Positions 49,008 through 57,925 are shown, counted from the stretch's first letter. The stretch is DNA of 64,000 bases from Armatimonas rosea (GCF_014202505.1 NZ_JACHGW010000001.1:1550001-1614000); one strand, 5' to 3'. Translations and numbers: made by a program. The notes: generated from the letters alone by a model not told the origin.

Positions 49008-50066
49008 CTACGGCAGCGCAAGGGCGTAGGCTCCTATCCCCTCCCCGTTGGGCGTCCACGCCCAGTAGAGCAGGCGCTTCTGATCGTGCGTGAGCCGGAA
49101 GTTGTGTGCGTCGTGGGGCAGTGTCGCGAGCTTCTGCGGCGCGCCTCCCCGAAGCGGAAGGCGCCAAATCTCACAAAACCCGTCCTCCATCCTCAGGCGG
49201 CTGGCAATCCAGCGCACCAGCCCCTTGCGCTCAATCGTGTAGTAGCTAGAGACCAGCAGCGCCTCCGGTGTGTAGGCAAGGAAACTGTAGTTGCCACGAT
49301 CGGGGGGGAGTGCCAGTTTGTGGTGCGCTCCAGGCGGGGCTCCCGGAAACAGGGGGACCAGCTCAAACTCCGTCTGGTGAGCAAAGACTGCTTGTCCATT
49401 GGGGAGGAACTGCCTGAGCGCGAAGCCGGGCTTGAGGGAGGGAGCCTTGAGAGCCCGTGGAGCCTGCGCCGCGAGGTCGTAGCGCTGCAAGGAGCACTCG
49501 CCGGAGCTAAGCTGCTTGAACTCCACCCAGCCGCTGCTATCCGGGAGCCAGCGCAGCGCTCTTGCCTGTATGTGTTCGTCCTGATACTTGTTGAGAACAG
49601 GGATAAAGCTACCATCTGCCGGCCAGAAGCGCGAGGTCCCGTCCGACGTGCTCAAGAGCCGCCAGCGGGTACCCAGTGGCCCTCCGGAGTCTTCCCAACC
49701 CCAGACATGGCTCTCTTGGTAGAGGAGCCACTTACCATCGGGTGAGATGCCCCGCTCGGAGCGCACGTAGCCCTCGCTGTAGCCATCGCCCCGGCGCTTC
49801 CCACGGGGCACTGGGGGTGGCGTCGGGAGGCGCGAGAGTGTCCCTGTGTGGAGGTTGGCGATGAGGACGTCGGGGGGCTCGCTGGTATGCTGCACAAATG
49901 CTACGTCGTCGCTGAGCCACTCACAGACCTGCATATCGTTGAGAACCGGGACGGGCTGCCCGATGCTCTTAGGGCGCGTGAGCTGGTAGGTCGCCGCCCC
50001 GGTGAGTGTGAAGAGAACCAGCATCCCCAGCCCAATAGTCAGATTCTGTCGGCGTGAGAGTCCCAT
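49008..50066 (-). CDS. Membrane-anchored propeller-like protein, tandem copy 3
   Basis: A 352-residue protein starting MGLSRRQNLTIGLGMLVL (basic residues plus one membrane helix). The outer domain has strands of TolB-like propellers: ISPDGKWLLYQES, RALRWLPDSSGWVEF and LTHDQKRLLYWAW. It is paralogous to the next two upstream genes, which share the MG-x-x-RR start and the SPDGKWLLYxES and LPDSSGWV motifs. It follows the middle copy by 1 nt, so the three are cotranscribed. No catalytic residues are evident; binding or sensing at the membrane exterior is inferred. Confidence 0.75.
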   Translation of the reverse strand: MGLSRRQNLTIGLGMLVLFTLTGAATYQLTRPKSIGQPVPVLNDMQVCEWLSDDVAFVQHTSEPPDVLIANLHTGTLSRLPTPPPVPRGKRRGDGYSEGYVRSERGISPDGKWLLYQESHVWGWEDSGGPLGTRWRLLSTSDGTSRFWPADGSFIPVLNKYQDEHIQARALRWLPDSSGWVEFKQLSSGECSLQRYDLAAQAPRALKAPSLKPGFALRQFLPNGQAVFAHQTEFELVPLFPGAPPGAHHKLALPPDRGNYSFLAYTPEALLVSSYYTIERKGLVRWIASRLRMEDGFCEIWRLPLRGGAPQKLATLPHDAHNFRLTHDQKRLLYWAWTPNGEGIGAYALALP

Positions 50067-50067
50067 A

Positions 50068-51066
50068 TTACTTATCCTCGGGGAGAGCCAGTAGGTAGGT
50101 ACCGTGCCCGTTACGACAGAGGAGGTGCTTCTGGTCCGGGGAGAGCTGCTCGTCGTAGGTCTCGAAGGGGAGCCCTGTGATTCGTGTGTAAGCATCGCTG
50201 TTGAAAGTGATGCGCCATAGACTCTGCCGGCTGTCCTCTTGGTGAAAAATGCGCCCCATCCACGCAGCGAGGCCTGTTTTGGGGGCCGTGGTGACCACTC
50301 CTAGGAAGGTGTTACCCTCCACAGCGAGTATCGTATCGAGGTCACCAGATCCGAGGCGAAGAGAGTAGAGGGGGGAGGGAGCGCGCCCCGGGAGGGGAGA
50401 GCAGAGCTGAAGTGTCTGCTCCGAGGGATCCTTAAAAACCAGGCGACCATCGGGAGTGATGGTCTTCAGATGGGGACGCTCAGAGTGAAACTGAGGAAAG
50501 GTAAGGCGCTCGGGGGCACCATCGACGGCATCGAGGCGAAAACGCTCCCATAGCTGATGGTGGCCGCGCCTTTTTAAGGCGACACTAATCCAGCCGCTAC
50601 TATCTGGGAGCCAGTAGGCACAGGGGACGGGCTCGGTAATTTCATCAGGGGCGGGCCGGAAGCTCCCATCGGCGGGAAACATCCGCGTCTCGCTACCGTC
50701 CATTCGCACCGCTCGCCAGCGGACACCGTAGGGGAGTGTGTTCTTGGAACCTCCTCCCTGGCTCTCTTTGTAGAGCACCCAGCGCCCGTCGGGCGAGGGA
50801 ATCAGATCAAGCGTGTCGTCTGGGAGAAAGGGGAGTGGTGTCAATCGCCGAGTCGCGAGGTCAAAGCGCATCGGAGTGCCCTTTTGTTCCTCGATGAGGA
50901 GCAGTGCATCGGAGCCCAGCCAGCGTACCAGGTAGCCGTCACTTATTCCCGAAAGAAGCTGGGTGCGTGAGGTCAGGCGGCTTGCCAAGACAGCTATCAC
51001 GAGCAGGGCAACGAGCGCCAGTGCTCCGAAACCTAGGGGGATGTTCCGACGGCGTGCGAGTCCCAT
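50068..51066 (-). CDS. Membrane-anchored propeller-like protein, tandem copy 2
   Basis: A 332-residue protein: MGLARRRNIPLGFGALALVAL and the following hydrophobic stretch form one anchor helix. The outer part carries PSPDGRWVLYKES, YWLPDSSGWISV and LSPDQKHLLCRNG in the same order and spacing as its neighbours. The sequence between motifs has diverged strongly, so the duplication is old or under diversifying pressure. It is separated by 1 nt from both neighbouring copies. Function unknown. Confidence 0.75.
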   Translation of the reverse strand: MGLARRRNIPLGFGALALVALLVIAVLASRLTSRTQLLSGISDGYLVRWLGSDALLLIEEQKGTPMRFDLATRRLTPLPFLPDDTLDLIPSPDGRWVLYKESQGGGSKNTLPYGVRWRAVRMDGSETRMFPADGSFRPAPDEITEPVPCAYWLPDSSGWISVALKRRGHHQLWERFRLDAVDGAPERLTFPQFHSERPHLKTITPDGRLVFKDPSEQTLQLCSPLPGRAPSPLYSLRLGSGDLDTILAVEGNTFLGVVTTAPKTGLAAWMGRIFHQEDSRQSLWRITFNSDAYTRITGLPFETYDEQLSPDQKHLLCRNGHGTYLLALPEDK

Positions 51067-51067
51067 G

Positions 51068-52117
51068 TTATTTCCCCTTTGGGAGCGTCAGCAAGTACGT
51101 CGCACGGTTTTCAAAGTCGCACTGCGAGTACAGAAGCTTTGTGCCGTCTGGTGAGAGCGAGAAGTCCGTCACATTGCCAGCAACGAGTAGCTCTGGTGCC
51201 CCTCCGTGGAGTGCGATGCGCCAGAGGCCCGCTTTGGGGCTCTCTAAGAAGCAGGGGAGCCAGTCGGCAATACGTTTTTGAGGGGCAGTCGAGTAGCCGA
51301 GAACAAACAGATACTTACCATCCTGTGAGAACGCGAGTGGCCACGGTCCTCCGTGATGCCCCGGCCAGTGCGCGTCGAGAGGGCTATGTCGGATATCAAG
51401 CTCTCTTGGCTGGGTTCCCGGTGCGTTTAGGGATATTGCCGTGTGGCGGAACGATCTATCTTCGTTAAAGATGAGCTCTGATTCGCAGGTGATGGCTACC
51501 AAGGTGCCGTGTTTTGGGACAGGAAGTCGCGTGGCAGAGAGATTCTGGCCTGCTATCGCAAAGCGATAGGCAACTCGCTTAAAGTCTTGGGTTGATCCGA
51601 TACCCACCCAGCCACTGCTGTCGGGCAGCCAGTGGGGAGATAAATAGTCACCCGGTGCAGGGAAAGGAATAAGTTGTGTGCCACTACCATCAGGATGGAC
51701 GAGACGCCAGCGGCTGAATATGATTTTATCCTTGGTGTAGCTCGATTCTGTGTAGAGGAGCCACTTGCCATCGGGTGAGGGATAAGGAGTGCTTCGGTTC
51801 GAGTCTTCCTCACTTCCAAGTGTCGGTAAGCTTGGGAGTGGCCTCTTCGTCTGGGTTTTCAGGTTGAATATGTCCGACGCCCGCCCGTGATCCATACCCA
51901 TTGAAAGAGGGTCTTCTGGGATTCCTATAATAAGCTGATCATTGCCCAACCAGCCAAATACTTTGCGGTCGTCTAACTCCGAGATACGCTGGCTCGAGAG
52001 TGGTTGGGGGAGAGACTCCAGTGAGGCGAGGTGAGAGTGTAGGACAAGCCCAGCCAGTGCAAATAGCTGTAAACCCACGTTGGCAGCAGCGATGATCTGG
52101 CGTCGAGTATATCCCAT
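51068..52117 (-). CDS. Membrane-anchored propeller-like protein, tandem copy 1
   Basis: A 349-residue protein that begins MGYTRRQIIAAANVGLQLFA, an anchor helix. Propeller-type strands are YPSPDGKWLLYTES, HWLPDSSGWVGI, AFSQDGKYLFVLGYS and LSPDGTKLLYSQC. It is first of three paralogues in one operon, with TATAAT 5 nt before ATG, so it is leaderless while copies 2 and 3 start 1 nt after the stop before them. It is AT-richer than copies 2 and 3. Confidence 0.75.
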   Translation of the reverse strand: MGYTRRQIIAAANVGLQLFALAGLVLHSHLASLESLPQPLSSQRISELDDRKVFGWLGNDQLIIGIPEDPLSMGMDHGRASDIFNLKTQTKRPLPSLPTLGSEEDSNRSTPYPSPDGKWLLYTESSYTKDKIIFSRWRLVHPDGSGTQLIPFPAPGDYLSPHWLPDSSGWVGIGSTQDFKRVAYRFAIAGQNLSATRLPVPKHGTLVAITCESELIFNEDRSFRHTAISLNAPGTQPRELDIRHSPLDAHWPGHHGGPWPLAFSQDGKYLFVLGYSTAPQKRIADWLPCFLESPKAGLWRIALHGGAPELLVAGNVTDFSLSPDGTKLLYSQCDFENRATYLLTLPKGK

Positions 52118-52122
52118 GGAGA

Positions 52123-52128
52123 ATTATA
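52123..52128 (-). promoter_or_regulatory. -10 box for leaderless propeller operon
   Basis: Consensus TATAAT on the minus strand with a 5-nt gap to ATG 52117. Confidence 0.6.
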
Positions 52129-52145
52129 TCAGTGGGAGCGAATCG

Positions 52146-52190
52146 GCGTCGGGCGGCGTAGGGTGTGTGCGTCGCCCGACGCAAGTTTTT
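52146..52190 (+). terminator. Hairpin with T tract
   Basis: A perfect 10-bp stem GCGTCGGGCG/CGCCCGACGC (52146-52155 with 52173-52182) is followed by AAGTTTTT. It has the form of an intrinsic terminator reading right, but no rightward gene ends here, so it may be an extragenic palindrome. Confidence 0.4.
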
Positions 52191-52279
52191 AGCCTTAGAC
52201 AGTGACGATATCGTCCATGACTCCGACGCGTAAAACACTTTTGCCCTGCTCGGCTACCACCTGACCCCCGTGAGCGGGA

Positions 52280-52741
52280 CTACGACCAGTGAATCTCACT
52301 ATCGCCGAGTAGGGTCTGGATGAAGTTCAACTGCCCGCTGTGGTAGAAGAGATGCACGATCATCGAGCGGCAGTGGTCTGCGCGACTCGCCTCGCCCAGT
52401 ACGCCCGGCACGATCTCTTCGATCTCCTCGACCGACATTCCCTCTAATATCTGCACCACGGCTTCGGCGGATGCCTGAAACGAGCGTCTCGTCGCCTCCT
52501 TGGAGTGCAGCTCCTCCGGTGCGACCGCCCAGCCGCTCGGCGTATCGGTCGAGGGTTGACGCAGGAGATCCCGACAGAGCCGCTCATTGGTCAAACGAAC
52601 CTCGTAGGCGATATCGGCGGCGGTCCGTGCCTTGCCGCCCAGGGACTTCACGAAAACCTCCTCCGGTAGGTTCTCGATATCCTGCTGAAAGAACCGAAAC
52701 ACGCGTGTGACGCTACCCAGCGTCTTGTCTTTTGTATTCAC
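52280..52741 (-). CDS. DinB-like family protein
   Basis: A 153-residue four-helix protein of the DinB/YfiT-like superfamily. DIAYEVRLTNERLCRDLLR gives helix two, and the C-terminal HLFYHSGQLNFIQTLLG has the HxxxHxGQ metal-binding helix. Such proteins are putative metal-dependent transferases or thiol-related enzymes; the substrate is unknown. Start GTG 52741 has AGGAG about 9 nt upstream. It stands alone between the propeller operon and the GH106-like gene. Confidence 0.78.
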   Translation of the reverse strand: MNTKDKTLGSVTRVFRFFQQDIENLPEEVFVKSLGGKARTAADIAYEVRLTNERLCRDLLRQPSTDTPSGWAVAPEELHSKEATRRSFQASAEAVVQILEGMSVEEIEEIVPGVLGEASRADHCRSMIVHLFYHSGQLNFIQTLLGDSEIHWS

Positions 52742-52925
52742 TCATCTACTCCTATCGTAAATCAAACCGTTCTATGATGACCGAGTCTCGACGAGTAGTC
52801 GAACGAGCGACGACAAAATCGACAGGGTGGGAAAGTTTCTTTTTGGCCCAAATTCCGCGCCGACTCCGACGACTAGGTGCGTGACTGGAAGGAAAACCGG
52901 TTGATGCACGTCGAATCTTAGCCTC

Positions 52926-55334
52926 ATGACAACCGAGAACGAGCCGGGGCTCTGGCCGAAGGCCACCCACGAGACGCGACCCTGGGCCTACTGGTGGTGG
53001 ATGGGCAGCGCGGTCGATGAGGCGAACCTGACCCGCGAGCTGACCCGCTACCGCGATGCCGGAATGGGGGGCGTGCATATCATCCCTATCTACGGCGCGA
53101 AGGGCTTTGAGAAAGGCTTTGTTCCGTACCTCAGCCCGCGCTGGCTGGCGCTCCTAAAACACACCCTCACCGAGGCCGAGCGGCTGGGGCTGGGGATCGA
53201 CATGACGGTGGGGACGGGCTGGTGCTTGGGCGGGCCGAACGTGCGCGACGAAGACGCCAACCAGACCGTGGTGGTTCGCCCCGATGGCAGCCTCACCAGC
53301 AAGCCCAGCGGCCAGAAGGTCAAGCGGGCGGCGCCCGGCGGCGAGGGATGGATGGTCAATCCGGCGTCGGAGCGCGCCATGCGCCGCTTCATGGAGCGCT
53401 TCACCCGCGCCTTCTCCGGCTGGAAGGGGCCGTTCCCGCGCGCGATCTACCAGGACAGCTACGAGTACAGCAACGACTGGGCCCCCGAGCTCCTTGAGGC
53501 ATTTGAGAAGAAGCACGGCTACCGCCTCCAAGACCACGCCGACGTTCTCCAACCTCTTAAACCCCCTTCGCGCCCGCGAAGCGGGGAAAACGGCGAAGGG
53601 GGTCGGCTGGAGCGAGGAACGAGCGGAAGCCGGGGGGATGTCCGGGCCGAGGCCGAGCGCATCCTCGCCGACTACCGCGAGACCCACTCCGACCTGATGA
53701 TCGAGCGCGCCCAGCCGGTCTGGATCGCCTGGGGCAAGCGGCGCGGGATGCGCTCCCGCTACGAGGCCCACGGCGCGCCCGGCAACCTCCTCGACCTCTA
53801 CGCCCTCGCCGATATCCCCGAGACCGAGATGTTCCGCGACGACCGCAGCATTTTAGTGAGCAAGTTTGCGTCCTCGGCGGCCTATGTCACGGGCAAGCAG
53901 CTGGCATCGGCGGAGACCGGCACCTGGCTCAAGGAGCACTTCACCGAGACTCTCGGTGACCTCAAGGTGCTGGTCGATGAGATGTTTCTCTCGGGGATCA
54001 ACCATATCTTCTGGCACGGGACGATCTACTCCCCCGACGAAGCGGCGTGGCCGGGGTGGGTGTTCTACGCCTCGACCCAGATGAACCCGCGCAACCCGAT
54101 CTGGCGCCACGCCAAGGCGCTCCACGACTACATCACGCGCTGTCAGTCGTTCTTGCAGGCGGGCGAGCCGGGGAGCGATGTGCTGCTCTACTGGCCCTAC
54201 CACGACCTCCTGCACTCCCAAAAAGGCCGCATCGAGAAGCTCACGGTCCACCAGCGTGGGTGGCTGGAGAAGCAGAGCATCGGGCCGCTCGCCCAGGAGC
54301 TCTTTGACCGGGGCTGGCAGTTTGACTTTGTCTCGGACCGCATGCTCGCCAAGAAGCTCCCGGCGCGCTACAAGGCCGTAGTCGTTCCTAAGACGACGCA
54401 CCTCCCGCCCGAGACTCTGGCGCGGCTCAAGCGGCTCGCGATCCCGGTTTTCTTCGTGGACGCGCTCCCCAGCGATGTTCCCGGCAACGGCAGGCTCCCC
54501 GAGCGCCGCGCCAAGCTCGAAGCCGCCAAGCGCGGCCTGCGCCCCATGCCCCACGCCGAGCTGGAGGCCGCCCTCACCCAAGCCGGCGCAAAGCGGGAAG
54601 CCCTCGCCGACCTAGGCCTCAGCGTCGTGCGCCGGACCCTCGACGGCAAGACCGTGCGCTTCGTGGTCAACCCCACAGACAAAAACGTCTCCCTCCCAAG
54701 TAGCGTGGGCCGCTGCCTCAACCCCCTCACCGGCGGCGAAGGCAGCCACGAGCTCGCCCCCAAGGCCTCGGCTATCCTAACCTCCCCCTTCGCAGTGAGG
54801 AACGAGCGATTGCCGCACCCAGAAGGTACCCGGGTCGCCGTCTCAGCGGCGGGGGGAGGTAAAACGGTGGGGGTGTCAGGCTGGGAGGTGGTCTTCCTCG
54901 AAGGCGGCCCCGCTCTGCCGCCGCCGTTTTCCTGCGAGAAGCTTGGCTCTTGGACCGAGCAGGGGGCGGCGTACGAGGCGTTCTCGGGGACGGCACGCTA
55001 CACGACGGTCTTTGATGTCGCGCCGGGGCGCTATACCCTGGACCTAGGAATGGTCTGTGAGAGTGCAGCGGTGCGGCTCAACGGGAAAGAGCTCGGAACC
55101 GTGATCCTCGCGCCGTTTACTCTGGAGATTGAGGTGACCAAGCCCACGGGCAATGTGCTGGAGATCGAGGTCGCGAGCCGCGCGATGAACCGGATTCGAG
55201 ACCTGGACCGGCGTGGGGTGGTCTGGCAGAACTTCTACGACATCAACTTTGTCAATGCGGACTACAAGCACTTCGATGCCAGTGGCTGGCCCGTGACTCC
55301 CAGCGGGCTCCTCGGGCCGGTGACCCTGAAATAA
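52926..55334 (+). CDS. GH106-like glycosyl hydrolase (alpha-L-rhamnosidase type) with in-frame insert
   Basis: An 802-residue protein. The N-terminal PWAYWWWMGSAVDEANLTREL and GMGGVHIIPIYG are typical of the GH106 family, which removes L-rhamnose from glycosides. The barrel continues with GLGIDMTVGTGWCLGGPNV and INHIFWHGTIYSP. The C-terminus is a jelly-roll (VRLNGKELGTVILAPFTLEI). No signal peptide is seen. Residues about 211-240 are encoded by a palindromic element (53555-53640), and a second element lies at 54775-54865 (about residues 618-648), both kept in frame. The precise substrate is inferred from the family only. Confidence 0.78.
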   Translation: MTTENEPGLWPKATHETRPWAYWWWMGSAVDEANLTRELTRYRDAGMGGVHIIPIYGAKGFEKGFVPYLSPRWLALLKHTLTEAERLGLGIDMTVGTGWCLGGPNVRDEDANQTVVVRPDGSLTSKPSGQKVKRAAPGGEGWMVNPASERAMRRFMERFTRAFSGWKGPFPRAIYQDSYEYSNDWAPELLEAFEKKHGYRLQDHADVLQPLKPPSRPRSGENGEGGRLERGTSGSRGDVRAEAERILADYRETHSDLMIERAQPVWIAWGKRRGMRSRYEAHGAPGNLLDLYALADIPETEMFRDDRSILVSKFASSAAYVTGKQLASAETGTWLKEHFTETLGDLKVLVDEMFLSGINHIFWHGTIYSPDEAAWPGWVFYASTQMNPRNPIWRHAKALHDYITRCQSFLQAGEPGSDVLLYWPYHDLLHSQKGRIEKLTVHQRGWLEKQSIGPLAQELFDRGWQFDFVSDRMLAKKLPARYKAVVVPKTTHLPPETLARLKRLAIPVFFVDALPSDVPGNGRLPERRAKLEAAKRGLRPMPHAELEAALTQAGAKREALADLGLSVVRRTLDGKTVRFVVNPTDKNVSLPSSVGRCLNPLTGGEGSHELAPKASAILTSPFAVRNERLPHPEGTRVAVSAAGGGKTVGVSGWEVVFLEGGPALPPPFSCEKLGSWTEQGAAYEAFSGTARYTTVFDVAPGRYTLDLGMVCESAAVRLNGKELGTVILAPFTLEIEVTKPTGNVLEIEVASRAMNRIRDLDRRGVVWQNFYDINFVNADYKHFDASGWPVTPSGLLGPVTLK
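53555..53640. repeat. In-frame palindromic element in GH106-like gene
   Basis: CCCCCTTCGC (53562-53571) pairs with GCGAAGGGGG (53593-53602) around CCCGC-GAA-GCGGG (53573-53585), as at 17261-17337. GAGGAACGAG core at 53614-53623, inside GGCT.GAGCGAGGAACGAGCG.AAGCC. It interrupts no frame. Confidence 0.75.
54775..54865. repeat. Second in-frame palindromic element in GH106-like gene
   Basis: CCTCCCCCTTCGCAGTGAGGAACGAGCG (GAGGAACGAG at 54797-54806), followed by GGTACCCGGGTCGCC and GCGGCGGGGGGAGG. The left end pairs with the right (CCTCCCCC/GGGGGGAGG). Confidence 0.65.
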
Positions 55335-55369
55335 AAACAGCCCCCTCGCCCAGCTTAGGGGGAGGGGGC
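55333..55369 (-). terminator. Terminator of ftsZ
   Basis: Stem GCCCCCTC (55340-55347) / GAGGGGGC (55362-55369), followed on the minus strand by TGTTTTTA. It lies between convergent ftsZ and the GH106-like gene and suits ftsZ best. Confidence 0.65.
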
Positions 55370-55382
55370 CGTTGGGCCGGAC

Positions 55383-56570
55383 TCAGCGCCGGCGGAGGAA
55401 GGTGGGGATATCTAGCATATCGGTCGCTACGGTAGCAGCGGGAGCCTTCTGCGGCGCCGTGCCACCATCCTCGTGAGGATCGGCCGCGACACCGACAGGG
55501 GCAGGGGCCGCTGCAGGGGTGTCGTTGCTATTGCCACGGGAGAAGATGGTCTCCACACGCGCCGGGCTAGGCATCGGGGTGGTGCTGGTTGCCGAGACGC
55601 TGGGCTTCTTCGCACCGCCGCTGTTCTGGAAGCCGGTCGCCAGAACCGTGATTCGCACCGCTCCCTGCAGGCGCGCATCGACCACGGTACCAAAGATGAT
55701 ATTAGCATCCTCGGCATCGGTCTTCTCGCGGATCAGGTCGGCGGCCTCGTAGACCTCGGCAAGGGTGAGGTCCGGTCCTGCGGTGACATTGACCAGGACG
55801 GCACGTGCGCCCGAGATCTCGGTCTCCAGGAGCGGAGAGTTCACCGCAGCCTGTGCGGCCTCGATCGCGCGATGATCGCCCTCGGCAAAGCCGATTCCCA
55901 TCAAGGCTGTCCCTGCATCCCGCATGACGGTCTTGACATCGGCGAAGTCGACATTGATCAGGCCCGGGATGGTGATGATATCGGAGATACCCGCCACACC
56001 CTGGCGCAGGACCTCGTCGGCCTCTTTGAATGCCTCGACTAGGGTCGCACGCTTCTCAACCACATTGAGCAAGCGGTCGTTGGGGATCACGATCACCGTG
56101 TCCACATTGCCCTTGAGCCGATCGATTCCCTCTTCGGCCAGGCGTGCACGCCGTGGCCCCTCAAAACGAAACGGCTTGGTGACCACGGCCACGGTCAAGA
56201 TGCCCATGTCCTTTGCCACCTCGGCGATCACGGCCGCCGCACCCGTCCCGGTGCCGCCGCCCATGCCTGCCGTAATAAAGACCATGTCGGCTCCATCCAG
56301 CGCCCGCTGGATCTCCGACTTGCTCTCCTCCGCGCTCGCTCGCCCGATCTCGGGATCACCGCCTGCGCCGAGTCCATTGGTCAGGCGCACACCCAGCTGC
56401 ATCGTGTTCTCTGCCGCTGTTGTCTTGAGCACCTGAATATCGGTGTTCATCGCCCAGAACTCGACCCCTGCCAGTCCTGCCTCGATCATGCGATTGACCG
56501 CGTTCTGTCCGCCGCCGCCTACGCCGATCACTTTGATTCGCGCAAACGGGTCCAGTGTCGTATTACTCAT
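55383..56570 (-). CDS. ftsZ: Cell division GTPase FtsZ
   Basis: A 395-residue tubulin homologue forming the division ring. [16 protein letters not shown] opens the nucleotide-binding domain, [17 protein letters not shown] is the tubulin signature, and [11 protein letters not shown] includes the T7-loop acidic residues. A linker of about 70 residues (Pro/Ala-rich) leads to the conserved C-terminal peptide [10 protein letters not shown] that binds FtsA. It is last in the dcw cluster, separated from ftsA by an AT-rich 137-bp leader. ATG 56570 (MSNTTLDPF) has GGACGGGG about 9 nt upstream; the ATG at 56591 is an alternative. Confidence 0.97.
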   Translation of the reverse strand: MSNTTLDPFARIKVIGVGGGGQNAVNRMIEAGLAGVEFWAMNTDIQVLKTTAAENTMQLGVRLTNGLGAGGDPEIGRASAEESKSEIQRALDGADMVFITAGMGGGTGTGAAAVIAEVAKDMGILTVAVVTKPFRFEGPRRARLAEEGIDRLKGNVDTVIVIPNDRLLNVVEKRATLVEAFKEADEVLRQGVAGISDIITIPGLINVDFADVKTVMRDAGTALMGIGFAEGDHRAIEAAQAAVNSPLLETEISGARAVLVNVTAGPDLTLAEVYEAADLIREKTDAEDANIIFGTVVDARLQGAVRITVLATGFQNSGGAKKPSVSATSTTPMPSPARVETIFSRGNSNDTPAAAPAPVGVAADPHEDGGTAPQKAPAATVATDMLDIPTFLRRR

Positions 56571-56707
56571 CCCGCTACCCCGTCCTTCCATTGATTGCCT
56601 CTTGCCCGATTAACACCTTGAACAAATGATTAAGGAAACTTTGTTTTAGGTTCCTTCTTCCTGATTAAGTGTCCTTCAAAACAGTTGTTTGTATTGTGTA
56701 AATTCTA
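56571..56707 (-). promoter_or_regulatory. AT-rich ftsZ leader region
   Basis: A 137-bp gap, much AT-richer than its surroundings. The octamer TGATTAAG occurs twice in direct orientation (56627-56634 and 56662-56669). An AAGGAA..TTCCTT palindrome lies between. It probably holds the ftsZ promoter and leader; no confident -35/-10 pair could be chosen. Confidence 0.4.
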
Positions 56708-57925
56708 TCAAGCGCTCCGTCGCTGTGGCAACAAAGCGCTCAGCCGCGCCAGGATTCCCCGGGGGCGGCGAGTTTGTTTCGGTGTGACCCGTTTTGCTCC
56801 CCATTGTATCAGCCCAAACGCCGTCGCAAAGCTCGGCGGTGCCAGGCCCGCTGCCTGAGCGCTTGCGGCTCGGACACAGCCGAGCCGGACCGGCATTCCC
56901 AGCACTTTTTCCGTGAGGGGCACCAGCCCCGGTAAGAGCGCCCCGCCGCCACAGAGCACGACACCCGCCGGTAGGGCATCGAAGAGATTGCTCCGCAAGA
57001 GCTCCTTGCGAACCAGCTGCATCTGCTCCACACAGCGCGCCTCGATCACCTCCGCGAGCTCACGACGCGCCGCCTGTCCCTGTCCATCGCTGCCCAGGAG
57101 GACATAGGGCAGGGTCTCCTCCGGGGAGAGTGCCTCGGGCTGGGCGCAGCCCGAGGCGCACTTGATCCGCTCCGCCTCCTCCAGCGATGTCCGCAAGAAC
57201 GCGGCGACATCGCGGGTGACCAGCTCGCCCCCCACGGGCACGACCCCGGAGTGGCAGATCTCGCCCTGCCGGAAGAGCGCGATATCGGTGGTCCCGCCGC
57301 CGATATCGAGCAAGGCGACCCCCAGCTCCCGCTCCGCCGGCAGGAGAACGGCCTCGCCGGAGGCCATGGGCTCCAGGATCAGCTCCTCGATTGCCAGCCC
57401 CGCTTTCTCGACACAGGCAGTGACATTGCGTAGCAAGGCCGATGCCCCCGTGACAATATGCGTGTCTACCTCAAGGCGCGTCCCACACATCCCGACCGGG
57501 TTCTTAATGCCCTCTTGGCCGTCGAGCGTGAAGTAGCGCGGTAGCACATGCACAATCTCCCGGTCGGGGGGCAAGACAATCAAGCGAGCGCTCTCCAGCA
57601 CCCGCTCGACATCGGCGCGGCGCACCTCGCGCTCCGGGCTGAGCACCGCGGCCACCCCCCGGGCATTGAGGCTGGCGATATGCTCGCCCGTGATCCCCAC
57701 CAGCACCGACTGAATCTCCACCCCCGCCGCGGTGCCCGCCATGTCCACCGATGCCGAGATCGCCTCGACAGTCCGGGCCATGTCCACCACCGCGCCGCGC
57801 CGCAGGCCGCCGCACGGTACCGTCCCCACCCCCAGGAGCTTGATGCCCTGGCCCGCCTGTGCCTCTGCGACCAGCGTACAGACCTTGGTGGTTCCGATAT
57901 CCAGTGCGACAACCAGCTCGCTCAT
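56708..57925 (-). CDS. ftsA: Cell division protein FtsA
   Basis: A 405-residue actin-like ATPase that tethers FtsZ to the membrane. VALDIGTTKVCTLVAE is the phosphate-1 loop, the 1C subdomain follows (VEIQSVLVGITGEHI), then GVALLDIGGGTTDIALFRQG (phosphate 2) and VVLCGGGALLPGL (adenosine motif). The C-terminal GILARLSALLPQRR is the amphipathic membrane-targeting helix. The start overlaps the small-basic-protein stop as TAATG. Usual length and all motifs present. Confidence 0.96.
   Translation of the reverse strand: MSELVVALDIGTTKVCTLVAEAQAGQGIKLLGVGTVPCGGLRRGAVVDMARTVEAISASVDMAGTAAGVEIQSVLVGITGEHIASLNARGVAAVLSPEREVRRADVERVLESARLIVLPPDREIVHVLPRYFTLDGQEGIKNPVGMCGTRLEVDTHIVTGASALLRNVTACVEKAGLAIEELILEPMASGEAVLLPAERELGVALLDIGGGTTDIALFRQGEICHSGVVPVGGELVTRDVAAFLRTSLEEAERIKCASGCAQPEALSPEETLPYVLLGSDGQGQAARRELAEVIEARCVEQMQLVRKELLRSNLFDALPAGVVLCGGGALLPGLVPLTEKVLGMPVRLGCVRAASAQAAGLAPPSFATAFGLIQWGAKRVTPKQTRRPRGILARLSALLPQRRSA

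Noticed and set aside
52195-52299. 34-residue leftward frame (GTG 52299, ends GVMDDIVTV) after the DinB-like gene
   Set aside because: The product looks protein-like, but there is no promoter, Shine-Dalgarno or recognised family, and it overlaps the DinB-like stop; possibly a remnant of a lost gene.
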